Below are positions 37,988-46,349 of a stretch of 47,755 nucleotides of DNA, piece by piece. Origin of the DNA: Kordia sp. Lineage in GTDB: Bacteria > Bacteroidota > Bacteroidia > Flavobacteriales > Flavobacteriaceae. The notes under the pieces are model-generated. The model worked only from the letters and a program-made list of their open reading frames with translations. It was not told where the DNA came from and did no database searches. Within the stretch, counting starts at the first letter, position 1. The number at the start of each line of letters is the position of its first letter. Both the position numbers and the translations under genes were made by a program. The stretch spans positions 1 to 47,755 of the forward strand of contig NVVR01000024.1 in assembly GCA_002733415.1 (NCBI GenBank). The letters run 5' to 3'.

Positions 37988-39934
37988 ATGTTACAGAAAA
38001 TAAATAAATGGAGTAGTTATCTCCATGAATTAGCAAACATTAGTTTTTTTTGGATGTTTTGTGTACTCTTTTTCTTTCTATTTAGAGTTGTGTTTATTGT
38101 GTTAAACTACGATTCCGTTGGAAATTCAATATCTTTTTCAGATTATTTTGATGTTTTTTTAATGGGATTTCGTTTTGATGTTACAGTAAGCGCCTATTTT
38201 TTGGCTATCCCTTTTTTAGCATTATTAATGTTGTCTCCTTTTAATAAATCAACAGTAGTCACAAAAATAAGAAGCTTTTTTCAAATGCTTTTTATTGTAT
38301 TAGCAACACTTATGTGTGTTGTAACACTAAACTATTTTGTGGAGTATAATGATCAATTCAATCATTTTCTTTTTTTAAGCTTATATGATGACCAGAAAGC
38401 GGTTGCTAAAACAATATTGGAAGATTTTAATCCGTTTTTAAACATAGCAGTTGTTATTACTGTCTTATGGTTGAGTTTTAAAATTTTCTCTTATTTTAAA
38501 ACAAAAAAAAATATTGCGAATTATTTAGAGAGTTTTACTAAAACACCTTATAAAATAGCAATTGTAATAGTGTCATTATTATGTTTTGTGGCAAGTATTA
38601 GGGGAGGGTTAGGTAAGAATCCTGCAATGCGAAAATGGGCTTCAGTTTCGTCAGATGAGTTTTTAAATAAAACTATAATTAATCCATTCCGGTCATTAAA
38701 CTATGCAATTAAAGACTTTAAAGAGTTAAACGAGCTCAATGGGAATAACCCATACGGGTCATTTAAAATACCGAACAAATCAATATCAACAGTGACTCAA
38801 GCTTTGCGAAAAAGTGCTAAAGGAGCAATTATAGAAAAACCAAAGCAACTATTTTTAGTGGTAATGGAAAGTTATGATTCATGGCCATTATTGGATAAAT
38901 ATAAAGACTTTGGATTGTCAGAACGATTGAAAAATATTCAAAGTAAAGGATTAAGTTTTCCTAATTTTTTACCTTCAGCTGAATCTACATTAAATTCTTT
39001 TGGAGCAATAACAACAGGTGTTCCTTATGTAGGCGTAAATATTAATCAAATTGGAGCGATGAACGGACCTTTTAAAAGCTCTATTTTCGAACAATTTAAG
39101 AAATTAGGCTACCAAACAAACTTCTTTTACGGAGGTTTTCTTTCTTGGCAAAATATTGGAAATTTAATGAAAAACCAAGGGGCGGATAATTTGTATTCAG
39201 CTCCTAATGCTGGAGGTAAAACGGAAAGTGGTGTTTGGGGAATTGAGGATGAAAAATTATTTAATTTAGTATATAATACAGTTGATAAAAACATAAATAG
39301 TATTAATGTTATATTAACAACGAGCTATCACCCTCCGTATAAAATTGATATTTACAAAAAAGGGTTTAAATATAAACAAAAAGAAGATTTGCCAATTGAA
39401 GCGCAACAGCTTTATACAGATGCGATGTCCTTTAAAGCATTAGGACATTTGTGGTATTCGGACAGAGCTATTGGAGATTTTGTTGATAAGGCAGAAACGA
39501 AATTCCCTGAAGCATTATTTTGTTTTACAGGAGATCATTTTGGAAGACGTTTTGTGAATTCAAAACCAAATTTATATGAAAAATCAACTGTACCTTTTAT
39601 TCTTTATGGAAAAGAAATTTCTCATCAAGTAAACTTATCACCTGGGAGTCATATAAATATTGCACCAACTTTAATAGAAATGATTGCTCCAAAAGGGTTT
39701 AATTATTATAGTTTCGGGAGCTCATTGCTTTTAAAAGAAAAACAAAAAGCAGGTATAGCTCACAATAAAGTTATTACTTGTAATGGACTTTTAAAATTTA
39801 ATCAAGCGACTAAAGTTCAAGAGTTTAAGTTTAAAAATCTAGAAATTGGGTCAAAAACGACCTTAAAAATTGAGCATGATAGTTTACTGAAAATGGCATG
39901 GCATTATACAGTAAAAGGAAATTCGATTCAATAA
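37988..39934 (+). CDS. LTA-synthase-like phosphoglycerol transferase
   Basis: A 648-residue inner-membrane protein of the LtaS/sulfatase family. Five membrane helices occupy the first 200 residues. The extracytoplasmic catalytic domain has the metal and nucleophile residues expected: Glu294 in VVMESYDSW, the nucleophile Thr334 in LPSAESTLNSFG, and Asp516-His517 in FTGDHFGRR. TTSYHPPYKI is the substrate-side motif. Family members transfer glycerol phosphate or phosphoethanolamine to glycolipids or glycans. Gram-negative Bacteroidota lack lipoteichoic acid, so the substrate here (membrane glycan or lipid) is unknown. It lies 122 bases after parC and 64 bases before the MscS gene. Confidence 0.9.
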   Translation: MLQKINKWSSYLHELANISFFWMFCVLFFFLFRVVFIVLNYDSVGNSISFSDYFDVFLMGFRFDVTVSAYFLAIPFLALLMLSPFNKSTVVTKIRSFFQMLFIVLATLMCVVTLNYFVEYNDQFNHFLFLSLYDDQKAVAKTILEDFNPFLNIAVVITVLWLSFKIFSYFKTKKNIANYLESFTKTPYKIAIVIVSLLCFVASIRGGLGKNPAMRKWASVSSDEFLNKTIINPFRSLNYAIKDFKELNELNGNNPYGSFKIPNKSISTVTQALRKSAKGAIIEKPKQLFLVVMESYDSWPLLDKYKDFGLSERLKNIQSKGLSFPNFLPSAESTLNSFGAITTGVPYVGVNINQIGAMNGPFKSSIFEQFKKLGYQTNFFYGGFLSWQNIGNLMKNQGADNLYSAPNAGGKTESGVWGIEDEKLFNLVYNTVDKNINSINVILTTSYHPPYKIDIYKKGFKYKQKEDLPIEAQQLYTDAMSFKALGHLWYSDRAIGDFVDKAETKFPEALFCFTGDHFGRRFVNSKPNLYEKSTVPFILYGKEISHQVNLSPGSHINIAPTLIEMIAPKGFNYYSFGSSLLLKEKQKAGIAHNKVITCNGLLKFNQATKVQEFKFKNLEIGSKTTLKIEHDSLLKMAWHYTVKGNSIQ

Positions 39935-39997
39935 TGTATCATTATCGTATACATTAGTGTTAACGTTTTTTTGATACAACCTTATTAAAACATAATA

Positions 39998-40849
39998 ATG
40001 AGTACTTTAATCAATTATTTTAATTTAGAATCTGGTTTAGGAATTACACTTTATAGTTTGTGTATAACCTTGATCTGTTGGGTTGTTTCAAGGTTTTCAA
40101 GGACTCTTGTAATACTTTTTTTAAAACGAAGCTTGACAAAGGAAGCATTTGGAGAAACCAGATTAAAATTTACAAGAAACTCTTTGCGTTTTATTCTCGG
40201 TTTGATAGGGGTGTTGATTATACTCTTTACTGTGCCGGTTTTCAGAGAGAAAGTAGGTTATATCTTCTCTGGAGCAGGGATTTTAGCGGCTATTATTGGT
40301 TTTGCAGCAAAAGATGCGATATCAAATTTAATTGCAGGTTTATTTATTGTTTTATTCCGGCCATTTAGAATAGGCGATTATATTAAGTTAGAGAAAGGAA
40401 ATATGGGGATTGTTGAGGACATTACTTTGCGTCATACGGTAATTAAAACTTTTGAAAATAAACGATTAATAATACCGAACTCTGTAATAAGCACCGAATC
40501 AGTATTAAATTATACTATTCAGGATAAAAAGATACTTAGTTTTAATAATTTTATGATAGGACTTGAGTCTGATATAGATTTAGTAAAAAGTATTATTTAT
40601 GAAGAAGCTTCAAAATTAGATTTTGTAATAGATAATAGAACTCCTAAAGGTGTTATTGATAATGTTCCAGAATTTGATGTCAGGTTGATAGAGGTTACTG
40701 ATGTCGCTATGCATATTCAGGCGCATATATGGCTTAGTGATCCATTGAAAGAATTTAAAATGAAAAGTGTTTTCCAGGAAGCTGTTTATAAACGCTTTAA
40801 TGAGGAAGGTGTGCCGCTTCCAATTCCGTTGCGAAAAATCATTAGCTAA
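39998..40849 (+). CDS. MscS-family mechanosensitive ion channel
   Basis: A 283-residue channel that releases solutes under osmotic downshock. Three membrane helices lie near residues 12-34, 62-84 and 92-125. The pore helix and the following beta domain are recognisable: GAGILAAIIGFAAKDAISNLIAG, then FRPFRIGDYIKL and NKRLIIPNSVISTESVLNYT. The C-terminal alpha/beta part extends to RKIIS. The length is normal for the short MscS class. It is probably co-transcribed with the phosphoglycerol transferase gene. It converges with the histidine kinase gene; the two coding ends overlap by 8 bases. Confidence 0.93.
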   Translation: MSTLINYFNLESGLGITLYSLCITLICWVVSRFSRTLVILFLKRSLTKEAFGETRLKFTRNSLRFILGLIGVLIILFTVPVFREKVGYIFSGAGILAAIIGFAAKDAISNLIAGLFIVLFRPFRIGDYIKLEKGNMGIVEDITLRHTVIKTFENKRLIIPNSVISTESVLNYTIQDKKILSFNNFMIGLESDIDLVKSIIYEEASKLDFVIDNRTPKGVIDNVPEFDVRLIEVTDVAMHIQAHIWLSDPLKEFKMKSVFQEAVYKRFNEEGVPLPIPLRKIIS

Positions 40850-42767
40850 TAATTTTAAACAGTATTGTAAATGTTGTGTTTGCAGTATTGTCAATGGTTA
40901 AAGTACCGTCTAATTGTTTTACAAAGTTTTTAATTAAGCGCTGTCCAAGTGATTTGGAGTTATTAAATTTCTCAATGTCTATTTTACTACCATTATTTGT
41001 TATGATCAACTGATTACTCTCTTTATCATGAATTTTTAAGTAGATAGTTATATGTCCGTTATTTTGATCATTAAAAGCGTGTTTCAGGGTGTTTGTAATC
41101 AGTTCGTTAATCAATAGCCCTAAAAAAAGTATTGTCTCAGTACTGTACTGTAATTCTGAAACATTTATTTCATATGTTATTTTTTTATCAAGACTATAAA
41201 TACTAAGTAAGTCTGTTAAAATACTTTGTATGTATTCTTTAACATTTATTTCTACTAAGTTATCTGATTGATACATTTTTTCATGTAACAAAGCCATCGT
41301 TTGTATACGTCTTTCAACTTCTTTTAATGAATCTTTAGTATTTTCCTTGTTTGTATATCTTGATTGAATACGTACCATACTATTGATCATCTGCAAGTTG
41401 TTTTTTACACGATGATGTATTTCACGCATCATAATTGATTTTTCTTCATTTTTTTTGCTAATTATTTGATTTCTAATTTCAAGTTTATAAGTTCTTTCAG
41501 CCACCATACTTTCAAGTTGAGTGTTTTGATTTTCAATCATACTCTTTTTCTCGTTTATCAACTGTAATGCTTGAGCTTGTGACGCTTCTTTTTCTAGTTT
41601 TAATACATTTATTCTATTTGCCAAGCCTAAAGAGAGGAGTACAATTTCAAATACGGAACCAATTTTAAGGGAATGATCTGTAATAGGAAAGTAAGGCATT
41701 ATACCGAGGCTACTCAATGTAAATTGAAAAATAGAAATTATTAATATAGACCAGGCAATTAAAAAAAACCATGCAGGCTTAAATCCTTTAAGTATTACTG
41801 CTATCCCTATAAGTAAGGCATAAAACGAAGCTGTTAGGGTTAGAATATTTAAGCTTACAAATGCTGCATGGTTATATTTTTCATCAAAAGCAAAAAATAA
41901 ATTTGAAAGAAATAGGATGACTATTACAATATGAAACCTATCTATTTTAGGTATGTATTTTTTTGCTTTAACAAAATCTCTAATAAAATATACTGCCGCT
42001 ATACAGGTGATGATGGGTAGCGTTTTTACGGCTACTCCATATATGTATGGGGTTTTGTATAAGAAATATTTATAAAAAAAACCATTTTCATTTAACTGAA
42101 ACAATAAAAAAAAAGAGATGTATGCAACGTATAGAATATAGCTTTTGTCCTTAATTGAAAAATAGATGAACAGGTTGTAAAAAACCATGATCAGGAAAAT
42201 ACCTATATATAAACCATTTATCAATTCTTCATCAAAAAGTTTATGGAACATTTGTTCTTTAGCGCTTATTTTTACAGGGAATGTAACGCTCCAATTGCTT
42301 TTAAATTTTATATAAATAATTTTCGAATTATTTTTGGGAACGTTAAGATTGAATAAAAACATTCTTCCACTATACTTTTTCCTATTCAAAACCATTGGTT
42401 GACGAGTAAAAGAGGTGTCGGTGTTATTTTTATGAAAAAGGCAAAGCTCTACTACATCAACTTTGTTAAATTCTAAAATAAAATTTTCATAATCACTGTT
42501 GTTTGTAAAATTGAATTTAGCCCAAAAAGTACTCTCGGATAAACCGAAGCTAGGAATTGTTTTATGGTAGTTTTTAAAGGTTTTAAGATTACTTACTTGA
42601 TTTATAGTTAGTTTGTTAGTTGTGTCTTCGTATATTTCAAGTTTAGAACCAACACGTAGTATTTCGGAATCGTTTAAATAAATAATATCGTTATCCTGTG
42701 CTTGAATAGAAAAGCAACTAAAAATTATAATTAAAGCAAGTAATATTTTGTAATTCAAATTGTACAA
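40842..42767 (-). CDS. 7TM sensor histidine kinase (HisKA_2 type)
   Basis: A 641-residue membrane sensor kinase. It has a signal-like start (KILLALIIIFSCFSIQAQ), then a periplasmic 7TMR-DISMED2-like domain (residues about 30-165, with FGLSESTFWAKFNFTN). Seven membrane helices follow (7TMR-DISM, about 180-385), then a coiled coil. The HisKA_2 dimerisation domain has the phospho-acceptor His451 in MREIHHRVKNNLQMINSMVR. The HATPase domain near 530-640 reads LLINELITNTLKHAF and GLKxSGxG-like NSKSLGQRLIKNFVKQL. No response regulator gene is adjacent, so its partner lies elsewhere. The signal is unknown; carbohydrate-like ligands are reported for the DISMED2 class. Confidence 0.9.
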   Translation of the reverse strand: MYNLNYKILLALIIIFSCFSIQAQDNDIIYLNDSEILRVGSKLEIYEDTTNKLTINQVSNLKTFKNYHKTIPSFGLSESTFWAKFNFTNNSDYENFILEFNKVDVVELCLFHKNNTDTSFTRQPMVLNRKKYSGRMFLFNLNVPKNNSKIIYIKFKSNWSVTFPVKISAKEQMFHKLFDEELINGLYIGIFLIMVFYNLFIYFSIKDKSYILYVAYISFFLLFQLNENGFFYKYFLYKTPYIYGVAVKTLPIITCIAAVYFIRDFVKAKKYIPKIDRFHIVIVILFLSNLFFAFDEKYNHAAFVSLNILTLTASFYALLIGIAVILKGFKPAWFFLIAWSILIISIFQFTLSSLGIMPYFPITDHSLKIGSVFEIVLLSLGLANRINVLKLEKEASQAQALQLINEKKSMIENQNTQLESMVAERTYKLEIRNQIISKKNEEKSIMMREIHHRVKNNLQMINSMVRIQSRYTNKENTKDSLKEVERRIQTMALLHEKMYQSDNLVEINVKEYIQSILTDLLSIYSLDKKITYEINVSELQYSTETILFLGLLINELITNTLKHAFNDQNNGHITIYLKIHDKESNQLIITNNGSKIDIEKFNNSKSLGQRLIKNFVKQLDGTLTIDNTANTTFTILFKIIS

Positions 42768-42944
42768 TGTTATTCACTTAAAGATACAAAAAGTATTTTA
42801 GAGAGGGTTTATAGGTAATGTGTATTTAGGCGTTACAGGAGAAAGTATGTTGGGAGTGTCTAGTATAAATACAATTCACTTGAATCAATATCCTCGGAGC
42901 AAGCACAGGAGGGATGAATTAACACCATTTTTCGTTCGAGGAGC

Positions 42945-42960
42945 CCCGATAGCTATCGGG
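42945..42960. repeat. 16-bp perfect palindrome CCCGATAGCTATCGGG
   Basis: A perfect palindrome inside the 218-base gap between two minus-strand genes, about 25 bases past the stop of the lipoprotein gene at 42986. This motif is common as an intergenic repeat in Flavobacteriaceae genomes, from memory. The flanking phrase TTTTTCGTTCGAGGAG is also of a repeat type. It may form a terminator-like hairpin, but there is no T tract. Confidence 0.7.
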
Positions 42961-42985
42961 ATGGGAAATTAAACCCACGGTAGGA

Positions 42986-43360
42986 TTAATTAATTTTAGT
43001 TACAGAACCTCTACTGGTTCTTTGTTGAGGGTCATTAATAATTTTTGATTCAAAAGTATAGGTATTCCCTTTGGTACTTAAAATTTTAATATGTATTGCT
43101 TTTTTTTGAGCGAGAGTTTTTGGATTGATGGTCTTTAAAACATATTCACAATCATTTATCCATCGGACATTGATTGAATCGATGTTTTTTCCGTTATAAT
43201 CAATTTCTAATGTTTCGGTTCTGATAAATGTAGCTTTTATCTTCTTTCCTTTTAGTTCGTATTCATATTCAAAATTACCTGTTTTAAAATCAATACAATT
43301 TCGTTCGTGTGTATTGCAAGATGTAATTAGTATAATAAGTAGAAGTAAAGCAAATTTCAT
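42986..43360 (-). CDS. Small lipoprotein, family sometimes misnamed DNA topoisomerase IV
   Basis: A 124-residue lipoprotein. I start at the internal ATG at 43360 because MKFALLLLIILITSC gives a lipobox with lipidation at Cys15; the open frame extends to 43423 but the extra 21 residues look like leader. The mature part is a compact beta domain: CIDFKTGNFEYEYELKGKKIKATFIRTE, then IDYNGKNIDSINVRWINDCEYVLKT, then AIHIKILSTKGNTYTFES. I recall related proteins in Flavobacteriaceae bearing the name 'DNA topoisomerase IV', which nothing in the sequence supports. The function is unknown. It follows the XRE repressor gene on the same strand and may be co-transcribed. Confidence 0.7.
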   Translation of the reverse strand: MKFALLLLIILITSCNTHERNCIDFKTGNFEYEYELKGKKIKATFIRTETLEIDYNGKNIDSINVRWINDCEYVLKTINPKTLAQKKAIHIKILSTKGNTYTFESKIINDPQQRTSRGSVTKIN

Positions 43361-43422
43361 TTTTAATAAATATTGAATTATTATAGAACAAAGAAACAAA
43401 ATAAATGAATCTAACTTAAACA

Positions 43423-43839
43423 TTAATTATTGAAAGATTCAAAACTTCCGTCTTTGTATAATAATATGATTTTTTCAATTTCTTTTTGATTGTTGCTTTT
43501 AGGAGTCAATTCAGATAAAAATTTAGGATTACTTTTTTCTACTTCTATTTTTTCTGTCTGTACAGGAGTAATATCCTTTATAATATTGTGTTGGGTAGGG
43601 GGTGTGTTTTCTGATTTTGGAAACGTTCCTTTTCCATCAATTAACCATTCAATTGTAACCTCTTCATAAGTATGTAGAAGCTTCATTACAAAATCCAAGC
43701 TTGGTTTGTTTCGTCCAGAAATTATATGAGAAATACTAGAGCGTTGTACACCTATTTTCGTGGCCAATCCAGAGGCTGATAGATTGTAATAATCTAGTAA
43801 CTTTTGTAAACGATTTGTAAATACGTTGTTGTTGTCCAT
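43423..43839 (-). CDS. XRE-family transcriptional regulator
   Basis: A 138-residue DNA-binding protein. Residues about 7-66 form a Cro/C1-type helix-turn-helix: RLQKLLDYYNLSASGLATKIGVQRSSISHIISGRNKPSLDFVMKLL, with the recognition helix QRSSISHIISGR. Then comes VTIEWLIDGKGTFP, a short motif shared by many Bacteroidota XRE regulators, and a Pro/Lys-rich linker plus a short C-terminal helix (IEKIILLYKDGSFESF). It diverges from the M14 peptidase gene; the 279 bases between carry four copies of a 18-bp palindrome that fit as its operators, one beginning 14 bases before its own start codon, which suggests autoregulation. This binding is inferred. Confidence 0.88.
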   Translation of the reverse strand: MDNNNVFTNRLQKLLDYYNLSASGLATKIGVQRSSISHIISGRNKPSLDFVMKLLHTYEEVTIEWLIDGKGTFPKSENTPPTQHNIIKDITPVQTEKIEVEKSNPKFLSELTPKSNNQKEIEKIILLYKDGSFESFNN

Positions 43840-43852
43840 GAGCTATTCTTGT

Positions 43853-43870
43853 TGTTTACAAAAGTATACA
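43853..43870. promoter_or_regulatory. Operator-like palindrome O1 near the XRE start
   Basis: TGTTTACAAAAGTATACA has arms TGTTTAC and GTATACA that match as an inverted repeat at six of seven positions. It lies 14 bases upstream of the XRE start codon. A related half-site GTTTACA is at 43895-43901. Confidence 0.6.
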
Positions 43871-44030
43871 ATATATCTCAATTATAAAAATATAGTTTAC
43901 AGGCACGCTGCCCCCACTTAAACTACAGGTTTATACAAAGCAATATAACTCACTGAAAAACAATGTTCAATGTGTTTTTAAATTTAATTCAATAATATGT
44001 TAACTCTAATTTAGTGAAGAGCATGTCTAT

Positions 44031-44048
44031 CGTGTACAAATGTAAACA
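44031..44048. promoter_or_regulatory. Operator-like palindrome O2
   Basis: CGTGTACAAATGTAAACA matches the consensus TGTTTACAAATGTAAACA at 16 of 18 positions. It lies midway between the XRE and M14 genes. Confidence 0.6.
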
Positions 44049-44065
44049 CAGTTGACAACTCAACT

Positions 44066-44083
44066 TGTTTACAAATGTAAAAG
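44066..44083. promoter_or_regulatory. Operator-like palindrome O3
   Basis: TGTTTACAAATGTAAAAG matches the consensus at 16 of 18 positions. It lies 36 bases before the M14 start codon, in the promoter region. Confidence 0.65.
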
Positions 44084-44089
44084 ATAGAT

Positions 44090-44109
44090 TGTTTACATTT
44101 GTATAAACA
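44090..44109. promoter_or_regulatory. Operator-like palindrome O4 overlapping the M14 promoter
   Basis: TGTTTACATTTGTATAAACA is an inverted repeat (TGTTTA and TAAACA arms). It contains TACATTTG at 44094-44101, which fits the Bacteroidota -7 box TAnnTTTG. Binding here would block the M14 promoter. The start codon is at 44119. Confidence 0.62.
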
Positions 44110-44118
44110 AAAAAAAAC

Positions 44119-45258
44119 ATGCTGAATTACAATTCATTTAAGGAGTTAACATTAAAGGGGAGATATGTTAAAAATTCACATATAATTCCATTAGCCAAAC
44201 AGCATGCGAGTATTGCTGAAATAACTAAAATAGGGTCTTCTGTTCAAAAGAAACCTATATATTCTTATGCCTTTGGAACTGGTAAAATAAAGATACTAGT
44301 TTGGTCTCAAATGCACGGAAATGAAAGTACTACTACAAAAGCATTATTTGATTTTTTTAATAGGTTGCATCATAGAGACGAAGTGGTTTTTAAATTACTT
44401 TCCGAGTGTACGTTCTGTGTGATTCCTATTTTAAACCCTGATGGTGCTGAGAAATATACACGAGTAAATGCTAATAATATTGATTTGAACAGAGATGCAC
44501 AGCAATTAAGTCAGCCTGAAAGTAAAGTGTTATTGAATACATATAAATCCTTTAAGCCTGACTATTGTTTTAATTTACATGGGCAGCGAACTATATTTAG
44601 TGCGGGGTATTCTGCAAACTCTTCAGTATTGTCGTTTTTGTCTCCTGCTCACGATCAACAGCGTTCTATAACACGAACACGTAAGGTGGCAATGGAGGTA
44701 ATTGTAGCTATTAATAATGCGTTAAAAGATGTATTGCCAGATCAAATATCAAGATATGATGATGGTTTTAATATTAATTGTGTGGGGGATAGTTTTCAGT
44801 CAATGAATACTCCTACAATATTATTTGAGGCTGGGCATTTTCCAGGGGATTATAAAAGAGAAAAAACACGGTTGTTCATATATGATGCACTAATGACTTC
44901 GTTTTTGTGTATTGCAAATGATGAAGTTAAAGGAGATAAGTATCAATCGTATTTTAATTTACCGGAAAACCAGAAATTATTTTTTGATATAATCATCAGG
45001 AATGTCGCTAGTAATGATGGGGAGCTTGTTGATGTGGCTATACAGTATGAGGAGACTTTAAAAGATGAAGAATTGCTGTTTGTGCCTAGGATAGCTAAAG
45101 TTGGCAGCTTGGAGGAATATTTTGGGCATAAGGAGATTGATGGTGGTCAAAATCCAATATTGATAAACAATACAGGTAAAATAGCTAATTCATTAACAAT
45201 AATTAATGAAATTTCAATAAACGGAGTAGATTTCGTAGATAAAATAGCAGTTTCATAA
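44119..45258 (+). CDS. M14-family zinc metallocarboxypeptidase-like protein
   Basis: A 379-residue zinc peptidase of the M14 (carboxypeptidase A) superfamily. The zinc ligands are His66 and Glu69 (SQMHGNEST) and His154 (FNLHGQRT). The catalytic glutamate is Glu237 (TILFEAGHFPG). The substrate-binding motif NPDGAEKYTRVNANNIDLNRD lies near residues 106-126, with the conserved Asn-Arg. There is no signal peptide, so it acts in the cytoplasm. It could trim peptidoglycan peptides or process amidated peptides; this form is often beside Lrp-type regulators in flavobacteria. It diverges from an XRE repressor and is followed 46 bases later by an Lrp/AsnC gene. Confidence 0.87.
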   Translation: MLNYNSFKELTLKGRYVKNSHIIPLAKQHASIAEITKIGSSVQKKPIYSYAFGTGKIKILVWSQMHGNESTTTKALFDFFNRLHHRDEVVFKLLSECTFCVIPILNPDGAEKYTRVNANNIDLNRDAQQLSQPESKVLLNTYKSFKPDYCFNLHGQRTIFSAGYSANSSVLSFLSPAHDQQRSITRTRKVAMEVIVAINNALKDVLPDQISRYDDGFNINCVGDSFQSMNTPTILFEAGHFPGDYKREKTRLFIYDALMTSFLCIANDEVKGDKYQSYFNLPENQKLFFDIIIRNVASNDGELVDVAIQYEETLKDEELLFVPRIAKVGSLEEYFGHKEIDGGQNPILINNTGKIANSLTIINEISINGVDFVDKIAVS

Positions 45259-45267
45259 CAAAAAAGT

Positions 45268-45275
45268 TATATTTG
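45268..45275 (+). promoter_or_regulatory. Candidate promoter box of the Lrp-type regulator
   Basis: TATATTTG fits TAnnTTTG and lies 30 bases before the start codon, in the 46-base gap after the M14 gene. No good TTG is seen at the right distance, so the gene may be mainly co-transcribed with the M14 gene. Confidence 0.35.
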
Positions 45276-45304
45276 TGCCCTAAACTAATAGATATTATTA
45301 CACA

Positions 45305-45784
45305 ATGGCCAAGTTTAAATTAGACGAAATAGATCATCAAATATTGGATATGCTTATCCATAATACAAGAGTTCCTTTTACTGATATAGCAAAGAAACTA
45401 TTGATTTCTGCGGGAACAGTACACGTTCGTGTTAAGAAAATGGAAGAAGCAGGTATTATTACTGGATCATCATTAAGTGTTGATTATGAAAAGTTAGGAT
45501 ATTCATTTATTGCATATGTGGGGATATTTTTGCAAAAAACTTCATTAACGAAATTCGTTTTAGAACGAATTAATGAAATCCCATATGTTACTGTAGCACA
45601 TATTACTACAGGTAAGTTTAATATTTTCTGTAAAATTAGAGCAAAGGATACGCAACATGCAAAAGAAGTTATTTTTATGATGGATGACATTGATGGGGTG
45701 TACAGAACTGAAACAATGATTTCTCTTGAAGAAAGTATTAATGATAAGAAAAGATTAATGAGTACTATTTTTAAAGAAATTTAA
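45305..45784 (+). CDS. Lrp/AsnC-family transcriptional regulator
   Basis: A 159-residue regulator. Residues about 5-64 form the winged helix (LDEIDHQILDMLIHNTRVPFTDIAKKLLISAGTVHVRVKKMEEAGIITGSSL). Residues about 70-150 are the RAM/AsnC ligand domain (GYSFIAYVGIFLQKT, YVTVAHITTGKFNIFCKIRAKD). Such proteins sense amino acids as octamers. The length is normal. It is probably in one unit with the M14 peptidase gene and ends with a strong terminator at 45805-45838. The ligand and targets cannot be read from sequence. Confidence 0.93.
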   Translation: MAKFKLDEIDHQILDMLIHNTRVPFTDIAKKLLISAGTVHVRVKKMEEAGIITGSSLSVDYEKLGYSFIAYVGIFLQKTSLTKFVLERINEIPYVTVAHITTGKFNIFCKIRAKDTQHAKEVIFMMDDIDGVYRTETMISLEESINDKKRLMSTIFKEI

Positions 45785-45804
45785 AGATTAGTAGAATAGT
45801 TTTT

Positions 45805-45838
45805 AAAAACCTTCTAATGTTTTAGAAGGTTTTTTTTT
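45805..45838 (+). terminator. Rho-independent terminator after the Lrp-type gene
   Basis: AAAAACCTTCTAA (45805-45817) pairs exactly with TTAGAAGGTTTTT (45822-45834), followed by more T residues. Confidence 0.88.
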
Positions 45839-45904
45839 TGAAATATTGATTACTACTAATAATGGTACAATAGTTATCTAAATAAAGTTAAAACCTAAAA
45901 AAAA

Positions 45905-46349
45905 ATGATTACAAAGTTACTGAAGGTTGAGGAATATGTTTCTTATCAAAGCAGGTATTTAGATCTAGTGGAGGATAAACCAATAGTTGTTTCATTAGAA
46001 GGTTCATTACATGAGTTTATTTCGTTTTTTAACTCCATAGAAGAAGTTAAACTATCTTTCTCCTATAAAGAAAGTAAGTGGACGATTAAGGAATTGCTGC
46101 TTCATGTGATAGATACAGAGCGTATATTTCAATATAGAGCACTAAGGTTTGCTAGAAATGATAAAACTAGTTTGCCGGGGTATGATGAAAATTTTTATGT
46201 ACCAAACTCAAATGCTAATGATAGAGATTTAGCCTCTTTGTTAAAAGAGTATGAATCTGTAAGGAATTCAACAATAGCATTATTTAATTCTTTCAATGAA
46301 GAAACAATGTTAGTTATTGGTTATTCTGGAGGTGACACAATGAGTGTTA
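45905..46349 (+). pseudogene. DinB-family protein, 3' end replaced at a sequence join
   Basis: The first 148 codons encode a DinB/YfiT-like four-helix protein: KWTIKELLLHVIDTERIFQYRALRFARND carries the first histidine and the usual WTIKELL block, and PGYDENFYVPNSNA follows. The family then normally reads GDTMSVR-AIG followed by a GH-x-x-HH metal motif. Here GDTMSVR is reached at 46349 and the frame continues only with GRRKN and a stop at 46367-46369, so the last metal-binding helix is missing. The break coincides with a change in base composition and with the start of an unrelated gene, so the natural gene is presumably intact elsewhere in the genome. Confidence 0.8.

Noticed and set aside
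40616..40894. Minus-strand ORF across the 3' end of the MscS gene
   Set aside because: It is a frame shadow of the MscS and kinase genes, with no family pattern.
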